A stretch of 64,000 nt of DNA from Cepaea nemoralis (GCA_014155875.1 JACEFZ010021371.1:992001-1056000); one strand, 5' to 3'; positions 22,301 to 34,211 are shown, counted from the stretch's first letter. Notes: generated by a model not told the origin, from the sequence alone. A program made the numbers and translations.

Positions 22301-22690
22301 GATACGAGGGTAAGTTAATAAGAAAGTCACAAATGGCTGTAGAAAAATAACTAACTATGATAACAACTTGAAACCAGTTTATTTTTAGACATACATTGTC
22401 CATTTATTTCTCAACAGAATTTGCACCAACGTTGATGCACTTATCCCATCGTTTTATCAGTCCTTCCAAACTGGCTGCATAGAACTGCGTGCTCTGTTTT
22501 CTAAACCACGTTTTCACTTCACATTCAACTTCGGCGTCACTCGCGAAATGTTTCCCGCCAAGGTGAGTTTTCAGTGGTCTTAGCCCCTAGCGATTTCCCG
22601 TAAAGCGGTGCATAGCTGGGCAGAAAAAAAGTTAGGATGGCGAGTCAATAAGTAAGTCACACAGTTCTGTGGGATGGTCGGTAAATGAAA
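22300..22690 (-). pseudogene. Mariner-type transposase C-terminal remnant
   Basis: On the minus strand, sequence near 22500-22400 encodes FYAASLEGLIKRWDKCINVG just before a stop, the usual C-terminal end of mariner transposases. The outer sequence ACGAGGGTAAGTTAATAAG at 22306 looks like a terminal repeat. A related TGGCGAGTCAATAAGTAAG lies at 22638 in direct rather than inverted orientation, so the structure is rearranged. No catalytic residues are retained. Confidence 0.6.
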
Positions 22691-22694
22691 ACAT

Positions 22695-23130
22695 AATTAT
22701 ATATAATTGAATGTAAGAAAGGGTGTGCTGAAGTGCTATATAGCACCTGCTTTGCTGTATAGCAGTGAATCTTGGAATGTAAATGAACAAATTAGGAAGA
22801 ACTTGGAGACAACAGTGATGCGGTTCCTAGATGAATATTGTGAATTCCTTGGACTGCCACAGTAACTAACAACGATTGCCAGGAAGGAGCTAATGAAACT
22901 AGAACATTATTTACAACAATTAGAAAGAGACAAACAGCTTTCTTTGGTAATATGATGAGAAGAGAGGCTATGGAGAAAATCGTGACATCCGGAAAGATGA
23001 AGAAATGATGCTGGATGGATTAAGACGGTGGCATAGAGGAATATTATCACGAGAGTTGATCCAGAACACCAAAGATTGAAATCTGTGGAGACACATGAAC
23101 ACCACGCTAGCTGATAGGGCACTTGATGAT
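22695..23130 (+). pseudogene. LINE C-terminal fragment (RTE-like)
   Basis: The plus strand resembles 53690-54440: a GAATGTAAGAAAG start, then LLYSSESWNVNEQIRK-like coding, WTA-like and GHMMRR-like segments and a terminal TAGGGCACTTGATGATGATGA. Several frameshifts and an internal deletion are visible. Confidence 0.6.
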
Positions 23131-23139
23131 GATGATGAT

Positions 23140-23840
23140 GAAAACTGCCTGGTAAATCACAATCAGCCAATAAATGTCGTGGTTGATTGCAGCCTCCAGT
23201 AAAAGAACATGCAACTAACTTAAGAGGTTATACAGATTCGGCCAACCCATGGTTAGGTTGTGCTGTGTGTGGTAATATTGTAACAACGACTCGCATTATT
23301 ATAGCTATAATATGTTATGTAGTCTCCGAGTGAATTTATTTATACATTTGGTATCCGCCGTATGTTGTGATCATTTGCGAAATGCTGGTACAGTTATCAA
23401 TTACTCCAGAGCTAATTATTAACTACACGAAAAAATCTGTCATGTGGCCCCTAGACAGGTTCATAAAGGTTTACCCTCATATACCAGAGATTCCAACCGC
23501 GCTTTCCCGAGCAAAGGAAGCACAGAGGAAAGCACTTAACCTTACGCTCACAGTGCTTACATAATACAGTCGTATATCCTGTCTATACGTATGCTGATCT
23601 GCAGAGACAGCGAGCCTCTACTTTGGCGACTATTGGTAGGATTTAGGTGCGTGAGCTACATATGTTTGAGGCACCTTTCTGTACCTTTCTCTAAGTTTAT
23701 GATTCCACGCTTGTTTCACCGTCTACTTAACTCTGCTCTAGCGAGCAATAAAAGACTATTATTTGTGTTTATTATTCAGTTGCCGGTCTCTCTGGCTGTA
23801 GGGTTACAACACTTTCTCTCTGTAATCCCGTTTATCACGC
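23140..23840. other. Unassigned stretch
   Basis: No recognised repeat. A 65-codon plus frame at 23367-23564 has no domain I know and no splice-site pattern that would make it a convincing exon. Confidence 0.3.
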
Positions 23841-23843
23841 AGA

Positions 23844-24033
23844 GTCTCGTAGCGGAGCGAGAGCTGAGGCGGTTCGACCCCCGCTCGTGACTTGCGGGAT
23901 ACTGAGCCGGCCGCTCAGAAAGCAATGGCAAACTACTGAGCGTAATCTTGCCAAGAGATCAACATAGAGCTGAAAGATGCTGGTGTTGACAGCTAAGTCC
24001 TGTAAAAAGGATATGCTAAAAAAAAATAAAAAA
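23844..24033 (+). mobile_element. tRNA-derived SINE, family A body with a different head
   Basis: The head reads TCGTAGCGGAGCGAGAG (A-box-like) and GGCGGTTCGACCCCCG (B box), different from the other family A copies. The body from TGAGCCGGCCGCTCAGAAAG to TCCTGTAAAAAGGATATGC is nearly identical to that at 2475. The A-rich tail is the insertion point of the LINE that follows. Confidence 0.7.
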
Positions 24034-24045
24034 ATTATTCAATTG

Positions 24046-25302
24046 CATATTCTAACGTGTGAACCACAAATTGAAGAACCTGCATTTGAAGAAATCCTAT
24101 ATGTAATCACACGACTTAAAAACAATAAGGCAACTGAGGCTGATGGAATTGCTGCTGAATTTATAAAGGCGGGTGGCCATGCATTACATCTAAAGCTATA
24201 CGAACTAATAATAAAAATCTGGAGGACTGAAGAATTACCCCATGACTGGAAAGAGTCATTATTGATACCTATCTTTAAGAAAGGAGACAAGTTCCAATGT
24301 GAAAATTATAGAGGGATATCACTACTGTCCATAAGCTATAAGATACTATCCGCAGTATTACTAAATAGACTAAAACCATCTTCAGAAGACATATTAGGTG
24401 ACTACCAGGCGGGTTTTAGACAAAACAGATCAACAAAAGATCAGATATTTATCTTACGACAAATAGCCGAGAAAAATTGGGAATATAAAAGAGATCTCAA
24501 TAACATTTTTGTGGATTTTAAACAGGCTTATGATAGTGTCCATAGGAATAGTCTATGGAATGCTATGCAGGAATTTGGAATACCAAGGAAGTTAATCAAC
24601 ATGACCAGACTATGCATGGAAGATACTTATAATATAGTAACATATAAAGGCAGGAAATCAGACCCTTTCCAAATAACATCTGGCTTGAAACAGGGTGATG
24701 CACTATCGCCGCTACTCTTCAATCTGGCTCTAGAGAAAGTTGTAAGGAGGGTAAAGGAGGAATGTGATATTGGAGGAACATCCAAGCTGCTTGGTTATGC
24801 AGATGATATAGATATTATAGGGGAAAATGAACAAAAGACATTGGAAATATTGACTCACTTAAAGGAAAAAGCCCAACAGATGGGGCTGGTTATCAACCAA
24901 GATAAGACTGAATATATGGTAATTTCAAGAAAAGGAACGGCTAAAAACTCTGGCCACATACAAATAGATAATATGACCATTAAAAGAACGGAAACATACA
25001 AATACCTGGGTACAATTTTCAACTGCTCCAACATCATAAGGGAAGAAATACAAACTAGAATCAATTCTGGAAATATGATATACTATGCAGTACAACATCT
25101 ACTAAAATCAGAGGCGCCATCTCGTAACACCAAGATCACAATATACAAAACACTGATCAGACCAGTTATGCTGTATGGCTCTGAAACCTGGAGTACAACG
25201 AAAGGAGACGAAGCCTTGCTACAAACCTTTGAGAACAAAGTTTTAAGACGCATCCATTAGGGATACACAAAGTAGAGAGTGGAAAAGAAGAAGTAACAAA
25301 GA
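24046..25302 (+). pseudogene. LINE reverse transcriptase, 5'-truncated, upstream half of split element
   Basis: A nearly clean frame encodes a reverse transcriptase of an RTE/CR1-like LINE. It carries the finger motif LKNNKATEADGIAAEF, then ENYRGISLLSISYKI, the palm IFVDFKQAYDSVHR, the LKQGDALSPLLFNL block and the catalytic LLGYADDIDI. It continues through YKYLGTIFN and MLYGSETWSTT. The reading frame stops at a TAG (25258) a little before the Gypsy insertion, and two more stops follow. The upstream ATG at 23977 lies in the SINE and is not a true start. Endonuclease is missing, as is usual for a 5'-truncated insertion. Confidence 0.85.
25298..25302 (+). other. Gypsy target-site duplication, left
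   Basis: AAAGA immediately outside the left LTR, identical to 34869-34873 outside the right LTR. Five-base duplications are usual for Gypsy-type integrases. Confidence 0.9.
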
Positions 25303-25945
25303 TGTCAGCAACCGATGCGTCAGGCATTACAGGATCAACTTCTCCCGTACCACACAAAAATATTGCAAGTCGTACGAGAGGTATGGATGATGCATTTTAT
25401 TGTCACTGGCTCTTTAAGAATAGATTACTGCACAAAAACGGTCGCTATTAAATCACACATAAAGACACAGAATTCCCTATCCAGTCATATCCTATCCCTA
25501 CAGCTAACTCTATCTACTTGGCTAAGGAAACGCGCATCGACACTAATCGATGCGCTCACTATGAAAGTCAGTCCCCGTCTGACTATTCTACTCGCGTGGC
25601 TACACAGCCCGTGGAAGGACCTCGTGCGTCCTTCGGCTTTTTACGTGCTGCAACACTCAGCACGCTTAGAGTAGCCGTTTACTCTTGAGTGGGATTCCAC
25701 TTCTCCGTGGCTATCACGTAGGCGTGATTCTGCCGTGACCAGAGTGCTTACTCTCTGTGGTTGACATCTCCGTGTCTCATGAGAGAACTAGTTAATAGTT
25801 CCCCTCCCTATCACCTACCCTGCCCTCATGTAGGGGCACTGGGTTACCTCGAATCTACTTGAGGTAGACCACTCATTCAGGGTGGTCTTCTATCTTGAGG
25901 TAGACCACTCATTCAGGGTGGTCTTCTATACTTCAGTCTTTGACA
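25303..25945 (-). repeat. Gypsy LTR (3' LTR in element sense)
   Basis: 643 bp, TG...CA bounded, paired with 34226-34868. Near the element-sense start it contains two 36-bp direct repeats (25858-25893 and 25894-25929), each holding a GACCAC...GGTGGTC hairpin. I could not identify a TATA box or poly(A) signal with confidence. Confidence 0.93.
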
Positions 25946-25961
25946 CACACCCTCCCCTCCT
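25946..25961 (-). promoter_or_regulatory. Polypurine tract
   Basis: On the minus strand AGGAGGGGAGGGTGTG directly abuts the TGTCA start of the 3' LTR, the expected position for the plus-strand DNA primer. Confidence 0.8.
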
Positions 25962-28127
25962 GTGTTGCGTTACAAACTTTGACCCATGGTTGTGACGCAA
26001 GAGGTTTCAAAAAAATTAGTGTCTCTAATTTTTTGTCAAAGACTATTGATAACCTGGTTCTGGGTAACTAAATAGACTCCTACTGACTATTGTCACAATG
26101 TAGTCTCACTTTACTTGGCTACTGGTGATCGCCACAAACTTGTCTGGTTGGCGTGAGCCCTCTTCTCATTGCAATATTATATTAATTAGAGGTTTGTCTG
26201 AACCGGACCATTGTCTTATAAGACCTGCCCTCAAATAGCAAATTAACTCACTACCCATACAAAGTTGACTTTCTTAGGGTCAACACATGAATTGCTTCAT
26301 GTCCCCCATATAATATTAAACAACCTTTACACAAGCTGTGTGCGACAGGCTTTACCTATCTCGCTTCCGCGTGTAAAGTTATCTTTCACTGTTAAGTTAG
26401 TGTTTTGTTGTCTATTGTGTCCCCTGACCCGGAGTTATCCCTCTTTGTTTTAACAAATGTATGTAATTTACCTGTTTGTTTTCCTGGTTGTTTGTGTGTT
26501 TTCATGTAACTATTAATATACTTTAATTTCTAACATATGTGTCTATCTATAATATGTATGTAAGTTAGTTTTCAAGTGCCATAATTCGGTTAAATGTGGC
26601 CACAAACAAGTGTATAACACTAATTCGTGGCTACGTTTCCGTCTTATGAGACTTAAAATATTTTATCTAAGATCTATACTAAACTACACTAAACTATAGA
26701 TACACACCACACCATAAAATACACACCACATTGAAGACAATACATTTTCACTATCGAAAGCAAACGCTTGACGCAGACAAAAAATAAAAAAGTCGCGTTG
26801 AGCGGCCGAAAAAATCCGCTGGTTGTCCCCATTCTCTCTTGTATATTTTCCCTTTTCTCTCACTTTCACACTTCTGTCACACATCTTTTATCCTCCCAAC
26901 TGTTTAAAACCTTGAAGTGACACTGTACAAGTTTAGCTCGTTTGAAAACGCTGAGCTTAATGACTGTGCCTAACTTACTGCACGAGTCATGTATTTACAA
27001 AATATGTACATGGATGAAATAGGGTTGATAGAATTGTACCCTGATATTACTAAACTCTATATTCTAATGACATACTAATACTAATTCTATATCTATATAT
27101 TCTAACTTGTTGTAGAAAATCAATCTAATTTAAGGGAAGTAATCTAACTATCTACAAATGAAAATGATGTGAGATGAGTTATGTACTTTTCTGAAATGGG
27201 TGATGTGAAATGTAACAAAATTCTAAATAATGTTTTAATAAAAAAACAAATATATGATTGATATATTTATTCTAAATGTTGTAATTGATGAATGTTATTT
27301 GTATACTTTAATCCTATAAGGTGTAAACTACATTTAATATTAAATGATGATGTTGTTGAAGTGTTCATTAAGATGGAATGAAATAAAGTGAAATGAAATG
27401 AACTAAATGGTGTTATTCCTATCTACACTAAATAATACTGGTCTTATCTAAACTTTCTATCCTGGTTTTTTAATTAGCTATTATTAAGTGTAAGTACTGT
27501 CCTAATCTAATTTTATCCTACGTAAATGGGTAAATTAATGATTTATTTAAACTACAAAAAAAATCTATTTATATTCTCTAAATCTAATCTACTCTATCTT
27601 AAAGTAACTAATCTAACTATAATTTAACACTATATTAAAACTGTTATAATACATATCACAATATTAGGTATATATACATGGTATCTATTTACCTCAGGTT
27701 ATTGGTTGCCATAATGTTCAGAAATTGTTTTCGTTGGCATAGTTTATATATACATAATTATCCTGGGTATACTAAATACACTACACAGTCATACTTGTGT
27801 CCTATGGGTCTTATTTCGCTAGTAGATTCCGCACGTGACGTAGACCAGTACATTCGTGTCTGTTATTTATGCAATGTTCTGACACTGTTCTTCCATGATT
27901 AACACAGGTGATTCACCGGAACACAAATGGAGCATAGTAAGTAACGAGCTGTCTATGTACACACGGTGATACACTTGTTCCTGGAGCATAGTTCTTATTT
28001 TGCTGTCTACGGACACATGGTAGTTCAATGTTCTTAGCACACAGTCCTGAAAATCATGTCTATGTAATAAATAGGATCATTTTACACAGGATCCTCTAAG
28101 AGTACTAATTAACCTTTCTTATACTAA
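25962..28127 (-). other. Long 3' untranslated region of the Gypsy element
   Basis: About 2.2 kb lies between the pol stop and the polypurine tract, AT-rich from about 26480 to 27660. No frame over about 75 codons and no signal-peptide or transmembrane-type frame that could be an env remnant. Its size is unusual for a Gypsy element. Confidence 0.6.
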
Positions 28128-31100
28128 CTACTCATGTGGAATATCAGGTATTTCTACCTCAGATGGTCGACTCAGGGTATCTGCCAGAATGTTATCCCTA
28201 CCCTTAATATGTTCTATACTAAAAGTATAATTCTGTAATATCAATGACCACCTGTAGATGCGGTCGTTGCGATGTACTCCACTTTGTATGACCGTGATCG
28301 GGGAGTTGTCAGTCTGGACCACAAAGTGAACACCCGCCAGAAATCGATGCAACTCCCTCACCGCATAGATGACGCTTAAGGCTTCCAACTCTGATATGGA
28401 ATATCTGGACTCAGCAGGTGTGATCTTGCGGCTCACGTAGCAAATTGGATGGAAGATGCCATCATAAAACTGGCCTAGTACTGCAGCGATGGAAATCCTG
28501 CTGGCATCTGTCCTAAGATAATAAACGAGCCTAGGATTAGGCAAACGGAGGATTGGTACATTACTAAATAGGAGTTTCAATTTTGACAATGCAGAAATTA
28601 ATAATGCATCTTTGACATCTAATTTGACTGATGCTTTTAACACATTTGAAAATACACTTGTAATTTCAGCTAAGTTCGGTATGAACTTACTATAGTAATT
28701 TACTAAACCCAAAAGACTCCTGACCTGCTTTTTCGTTGTAGGCATGGTCAGGTTCATAATTTTAGTAATCATTCTATTGTCAGTTTTTAGTTGTCCTTGT
28801 GAAATGACATGACCCAAAAAATCAATTTCTTGTAGGCCCAATTCGACTTTGCTCGGTTTGACAGTGAGACCGAAGAGTCGCAACCTATCGAAGACATGTC
28901 TGAGTTTCAGTAAGTGTGTTGTCCAGTCATCTGTATGGACACAAATATCATCTATATATGTCACTGTATTCGTCACTCCATGAAGTAAATCTCTAGTTAA
29001 GCGTATGAAAGTGGCAGGAGCGTTGCGAAGTCCGAAAGGAAGAAAACGCCACTCGTAGAGACCTAAAGGTGTTGAGAAAGCAGTAAGATGGATAGATTCA
29101 GTCTGCATAGGGACCTGCCAATATCCCTTAGTAAGGTCTAATTTAGAGAAGATTTTGGAAGTGGACATGTCCAGAATAAGATCTTCGCAGGAAGGAATTG
29201 GTTCTGCGTCGATCTTAGTGACATTATTGAGCTTTCTATAGTCCACACAAAGACGAATGGTGGAGTCTTTTTTCTTGACAAGGACGATTGGAAAGGAGTA
29301 CTCAGATGTAGATTTCTGAATGATCCCACTAGCTTCTAAATTAAGAATTTCCTTATTTAGACTTTCTCTATAGCTGAGTGGGATAGAGTACGGCCTGCAT
29401 TTGATAGGCTTAGAGTCCGAAAGAAGGATGGAGTGTTCGATTCTGTCCGTCCTACCTGGAATGTCGGAAAATATGTTCTTATATTCCGTTACTAACTCTA
29501 TTATCTGTCGTCGTTGCTCGTCTGTTAGTCCCTGTTCTACTCGTATAGAATCTAATGTCGCAGTCTTGTCGACAATTGGAACAGGTAGTTCCATCCCGTC
29601 GTCGTCTACCTGATTCAGTACAGTTGTGGTGCCTGTTGCGTTTTCTGTAAACTCACTAGGTGTATGGATATCGTCGGATTTGCCAGTCTCGCTAACTAGT
29701 GTAGTTGCGTTGTGTATGTCCGTCGTCTCATCAATCGGTGTGGATGCATTGTGTTCGTCTGTCTCTAATTCTGTCTCTTGTCGTGAAAAGTAAGGTTTCA
29801 ACATGTTGACATGAAATATCTTTAAGTGTCCGTTTATTGATATTTCATAGTCGACATCTGAAATCTTACGTACCACCTTGAATGGCCCTTGCCATGAGGT
29901 CAATAATAAATTTCGTTTGTCTGGAAGTAAAAGCAGTATGTCTTGATCTGGTTCAAGATTAATAGTTCTCGCACTTTTATTTGCGTACTGGCGGTAGATT
30001 TGACCCTTCCTCTCCAAAGCTGCCTTGGCTATGATACACGATTTCATAATCTTGTCTCGTGTCTCTGTTACAATTTCATAAGGTGTTTTAGGGGTTGGAA
30101 TTTCAATGGAATTAGTTACTACCTGATGATAAATTGTTAGGGGTCCACGTGGGTTAGCCCCGTACACTAATTCAAACGGTGAGAAACCCGTGCTTGAATG
30201 GGGAATCTCCCGATAGGCGGACAGCACTGTTGGTAACAGTGTATACCAATCAGCTGAGTTTTCTGCTGTCACCTTAGCCAGCATATGTTTCAGATCTCCG
30301 TTAAGTTTTTCTACGATTCCATTGCTGGCTGGATGATACGCTGTTGTAAACTGTTGTTTAATCCCTAACATTTTAGTAAGGGCTTGCGTTGCAGCCGATA
30401 TGAATTGGGTTCCACGGTCGGATAAGATGGTACGAGGGAATCCGAATCGTGAGAACAAGTGTAGAAAAACATTGGCAACGTCTTTGGAGGTGATGTATTT
30501 CAAAGCTACTGCCTCAACCCACCTTGAACATAGGTCCACCATCGTTAAAATGAAGCGATTTCCTTTGCTGGACACCTGGTTTAGGGGTCCAACAATATCG
30601 ACCGCCACACTCTCAAATGGCCTAGAGGCCAGTGTTGAAGGCTGCACTTCAGCTGTAGGATGTTTACCCTTACGTACTAGTTGTTGACAGACATTACATG
30701 AACGACAAAATAGTTTTATGTCGTTACAAAAACCCGGCCAATAAAAATGAGCCTGAATTCTGGCCCTGGTTTTGTCGTATGCAAGGTGACCAGCAAACGG
30801 TGACTCGTGTGCAATCTTTAGCACAGTTTGGCGGTGTTGTACAGGTAACACCGTTTGCTGAATCTCATGGTTACCAGTTGTATAATAGCGGGTAAGAATG
30901 CCATTATTCAGTCTAAAAAACCATGATGCGTTTTTCGTTACTTTGGCTTTTTCTTTCAATAACTTCAGATACGGAGACACACTCGGATCAGCTTTTTGCT
31001 GGTCTATGAACTTTTGTCTGCTGGTATCATCTGTGCTAGTTGGTGATAGCAACAGTAGTCTTTCATCCTGTAATGTGTCTTGGTGTTTCATAGTATCTGC

Positions 31101-33035
31101 TCTGGTTGTTGCATTAGCTGCATTTAATTTCTCCCATGCAGCTATTTCTTTGTTCGTGCAATGTTTTAATTGGGGTAAACATCCCAAAATCAAATCAGTA
31201 CAAGGGTTATCTAAAATCGCACATGTAAAGGTACCAGAAAGGAAAGGAGTGTTAATACGGGCTTTTGCCAAAGGGTAAATTTCAATATTGCCCGAAAAAG
31301 TTCGGCATTTGACTGAGTCACCTGTATAATCACTTGGATTCACCAGTTCCTTTCTAAGACCTATAAGAGTGCTCCCACTGTCCAGCAAACATTGGCATGG
31401 TTTTTCGTTGACCAATGCATTGTGGAACACCAAATTGCCTCTGGAGGCTAATGCTGCGTTTACACTCTCAGTGGAGAATGGTACTGTATGCCCACATTCT
31501 AATTTTCCGTCTGCATGGAATTGGTGACATCGTTCACAACTGTCAAAGCTCAATACATCATTTACAGAACACACATTTTCAGCTTGGTTAACAGGTAATT
31601 CATTTTCAACTTCACAGTCAGTCTCACTCTCACTATCAGATGATGTATCAATTAACACTGCATTGTTGGCTTTCATTCGTTGGCGGCCCAGGCACTTATT
31701 TGAATAATGGCCGTAGCTGGAACAGAAGAAGCATTTGACTGCACGCCTGTATGCAGTTCTCTTGTTTTGTTGCTTCTTAATGACATTTTCAAGATGTGCC
31801 GGATAGTTAGGCGATTTATCACACATAGAATAAGTATCATGAAAAAGTTGGCAATACACACATTTGGGTAATTTATGGTCTTTTTTGTCGACTCTCTGAA
31901 ATGGTTTTTTATTACTCCGATAGCTTTTAGGTTGGTCCTTAACAAAAGAAACTATTTCAGAGTCGCTATTAGATGTTTTAAAAATCTCCCTATTGGAGGA
32001 AAAATAAGCTGAGCCTTTTTTTTCAAATTGTTCTATGGTCTCAATGTCTGACTGCTGAAGAAATTTAGCGAAAGGAGATGGTATTGTGGATATGACTTTA
32101 TCCATGGCTATTAAATTTTTAAGTTTTTCAAAATCTTTTCCTATGTTTGCAGCATTAAGCCATCTATTTAGTACGCTCTGGACATTTGAGACGTAATCAA
32201 TGAAAGTCTCACTGGGTTTTGGTTTCAGGTTGGAAAACTGTACTTGATACCCAGGGGCATCAAGTAAGAAATGTTGCATTATCCTATCATGGATGTACTG
32301 ATAGTTAGATCTAAGCTCAGTTGGTATTGATTCTATCACTTTAAGGGGCTCCCCACTAAGGTTCTTCATGTAAATCATAGCCCACACCTCGATTGGTACT
32401 TGGTGGTACTTAAACTGATATTCGACATTTTCTGTCCAGGCTGATATGGAGTCTTCTTTACAGAATGGTTTAATAATATTCTTATACTTATTAAATTTAT
32501 TTTCTTCCTGCTGACTCTTTAGTTTAGTAGCGGAGATCTCTAAGTGTGAATCTACATCCATCCCTTTCATCTTTAACTGTGTCTCTGATTCCACTTGTAT
32601 TTGTTTTTCCTTAACTCTTGCCATTTCATCTATCTCTTTTTGCTTTAGTTCTTTCTCCTGATCTAATGTCTTTTGCTTTAGTTCTTTCTCCTGATCTAGT
32701 TGCTTTTGCTTTAATTCTAGTTCTTTTTGTTTAATCTCCTTATCATGTTCTAACTGCTTCTGTTTTGTTATCTCAGCTAGTTCTGCAATCTCCTTCTGAT
32801 GTTGTCTATCCCGTTCTTCCTTTTCCTTCTGCTGTTGTCTATCCCGTTCTTCCTTTTCCTTCTGCTGTTGTCTATCCCGTTCTTCCTTTTCCTTCTGATG
32901 TTGTCTTTCTCGTGCACGTTCATCTCTCTCAGCATCTTTTGCTTCCTTAAATTTTTGGTCAGCATATTGCTCTAGCTCCTTTCCTGTGTATTGTAATTCT
33001 TTGCCTGTTTTTATGAAATCAGCTAAAGTTGCCAT
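28128..33035 (-). CDS. Gag-pol polyprotein of Gypsy element (PR-IN-RT-RH order)
   Basis: A single uninterrupted frame of 1635 codons. Residues 1-190 are a highly charged coiled coil with four tandem KEKEERDRQ-type repeats. About 195-370 is a capsid/SCAN-like helical gag region. Zinc knuckles follow near 393-408 (CVYCQLFH...C) and 434-447 (CFFCSSYGHYSNKC). The protease is near 551 (LLDSGST). Integrase follows: an HHCC zinc domain ending CRSCNVCQ near 780, then catalytic D, D and E near 812, 872 and 908 (D-35-E spacing) and a GPF-type module near 1080. Reverse transcriptase carries VTYIDDI near 1360. RNase H shows RTDAS near 1508, ELEAL, QTDNSP and ADTLSRP at the end. All catalytic residues appear intact, so the product may be functional. 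The start is the first ATG of the frame. Confidence 0.93.
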   Translation of the reverse strand: MATLADFIKTGKELQYTGKELEQYADQKFKEAKDAERDERARERQHQKEKEERDRQQQKEKEERDRQQQKEKEERDRQHQKEIAELAEITKQKQLEHDKEIKQKELELKQKQLDQEKELKQKTLDQEKELKQKEIDEMARVKEKQIQVESETQLKMKGMDVDSHLEISATKLKSQQEENKFNKYKNIIKPFCKEDSISAWTENVEYQFKYHQVPIEVWAMIYMKNLSGEPLKVIESIPTELRSNYQYIHDRIMQHFLLDAPGYQVQFSNLKPKPSETFIDYVSNVQSVLNRWLNAANIGKDFEKLKNLIAMDKVISTIPSPFAKFLQQSDIETIEQFEKKGSAYFSSNREIFKTSNSDSEIVSFVKDQPKSYRSNKKPFQRVDKKDHKLPKCVYCQLFHDTYSMCDKSPNYPAHLENVIKKQQNKRTAYRRAVKCFFCSSYGHYSNKCLGRQRMKANNAVLIDTSSDSESETDCEVENELPVNQAENVCSVNDVLSFDSCERCHQFHADGKLECGHTVPFSTESVNAALASRGNLVFHNALVNEKPCQCLLDSGSTLIGLRKELVNPSDYTGDSVKCRTFSGNIEIYPLAKARINTPFLSGTFTCAILDNPCTDLILGCLPQLKHCTNKEIAAWEKLNAANATTRADTMKHQDTLQDERLLLLSPTSTDDTSRQKFIDQQKADPSVSPYLKLLKEKAKVTKNASWFFRLNNGILTRYYTTGNHEIQQTVLPVQHRQTVLKIAHESPFAGHLAYDKTRARIQAHFYWPGFCNDIKLFCRSCNVCQQLVRKGKHPTAEVQPSTLASRPFESVAVDIVGPLNQVSSKGNRFILTMVDLCSRWVEAVALKYITSKDVANVFLHLFSRFGFPRTILSDRGTQFISAATQALTKMLGIKQQFTTAYHPASNGIVEKLNGDLKHMLAKVTAENSADWYTLLPTVLSAYREIPHSSTGFSPFELVYGANPRGPLTIYHQVVTNSIEIPTPKTPYEIVTETRDKIMKSCIIAKAALERKGQIYRQYANKSARTINLEPDQDILLLLPDKRNLLLTSWQGPFKVVRKISDVDYEISINGHLKIFHVNMLKPYFSRQETELETDEHNASTPIDETTDIHNATTLVSETGKSDDIHTPSEFTENATGTTTVLNQVDDDGMELPVPIVDKTATLDSIRVEQGLTDEQRRQIIELVTEYKNIFSDIPGRTDRIEHSILLSDSKPIKCRPYSIPLSYRESLNKEILNLEASGIIQKSTSEYSFPIVLVKKKDSTIRLCVDYRKLNNVTKIDAEPIPSCEDLILDMSTSKIFSKLDLTKGYWQVPMQTESIHLTAFSTPLGLYEWRFLPFGLRNAPATFIRLTRDLLHGVTNTVTYIDDICVHTDDWTTHLLKLRHVFDRLRLFGLTVKPSKVELGLQEIDFLGHVISQGQLKTDNRMITKIMNLTMPTTKKQVRSLLGLVNYYSKFIPNLAEITSVFSNVLKASVKLDVKDALLISALSKLKLLFSNVPILRLPNPRLVYYLRTDASRISIAAVLGQFYDGIFHPICYVSRKITPAESRYSISELEALSVIYAVRELHRFLAGVHFVVQTDNSPITVIQSGVHRNDRIYRWSLILQNYTFSIEHIKGRDNILADTLSRPSEVEIPDIPHE

Positions 33036-34197
33036 GTTGTTGGATTATTAGCTAGCGTTGACAGGCACTTCAATATTTACTCACTTATTTATATTCGGAA
33101 TATGAAGTAATTTACCACACTGTGCACCACTGATATATTTTTAGATTACACCTTGAAAAATGGATGACACAAAAAAAATATTCTAATAGATCACACCCTG
33201 AAAAAGAGATGCATTATTAATCATATTGCATTGAAAATAGTTTGGGTATACTCATCTTAACATTCCAGATCAATCAGGTACAATCGTTTGGCACCTCAGG
33301 TCAAATCGTTAGGCACTATGACATACACCTTGTGCTCTTCTTCCAAACAGCTGTTGTTCTGCCTGGTTTACAGGAGCAGTAACAATTAACAACTTGTAAA
33401 TGATATATGACTTTAGACAATTTGGTACAATCACATCACATGCCCCCAGAACAGTACAATGTAGTCTAATTAATATTAAATGTCAATGTCCTGTCTTCGT
33501 TCTAACGTCGTATGCCTTGCTTTCCTATTCTAGTTTAATCTATGGAAGTGTTGTGCAGGCCAAGTCTTATTTGCATAGCAAAAGTAGTGCCATCGTGACG
33601 GTAACAAATTAGAATAGGTATATAAATAATTAAATAAATGCTTTGAAATAAATATAAAGGTAATAATAATGTTTAAATAAATAAATATATTCAATAAATA
33701 ACGTATTTGAACAAATAATGTTTGGTATAAGCCAATGATTCAGGCGAGCAGCCGCTTTGCGATTTGTCAACAATCCGTCGCCGATTGCAAATGGCGTAAT
33801 ACAGCTGTTTGTCAGCCGCAATACGTCAGAGGCGCAGCGCTATTTTTAGATTGGAAAATCAATAATGTTCTCGGCTCATTTTGTTTTGTGTATCGCTCCG
33901 CCATGAATCATATTTGACACATATTCATAAACAAATAAGTAATTACATAAATAAATGATAGAAACCAATAATATCAATACTTGCAACTTCGAAGAACACA
34001 TGATTATAAGCACAAAATATTTCATTAAGCACAAATAAATATTATTTGGTCACGATAGGCACAGCACAGCTCGCAACTCGACCTAGTCTGCACACGTCAT
34101 TATCACACTAACACAAATTAAACCCCGTGATTAAATAACAATAATACTATTTCAGAGCCGTGGGTGAGTGTTTTAGCTTGAACAATTGTCCAAGCTA
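33036..34197 (-). other. 5' leader of the Gypsy element
   Basis: About 1.2 kb between the primer-binding site and the gag start, AT-rich with no supported coding frame. Packaging and leader structures would lie here, but I cannot define them. Confidence 0.6.
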
Positions 34198-34211
34198 CAC
34201 TTCTGACACCA
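34198..34211 (-). promoter_or_regulatory. Candidate primer-binding site
   Basis: On the minus strand TGGTGTCAGAAGTG begins 14 bases after the 5' LTR. It closely resembles the complement of the 3' end of leucine tRNA (CAG type, ...CTCCTGACACCA), differing at one base. A gap this long between LTR and primer site is somewhat unusual. Confidence 0.6.

Noticed and set aside
28128..33035. Infectious retrovirus (errantivirus-like) interpretation of the Gypsy element
   Set aside because: No env-type frame exists downstream of pol, and the integrase-first order points to the Gmr1 group instead.
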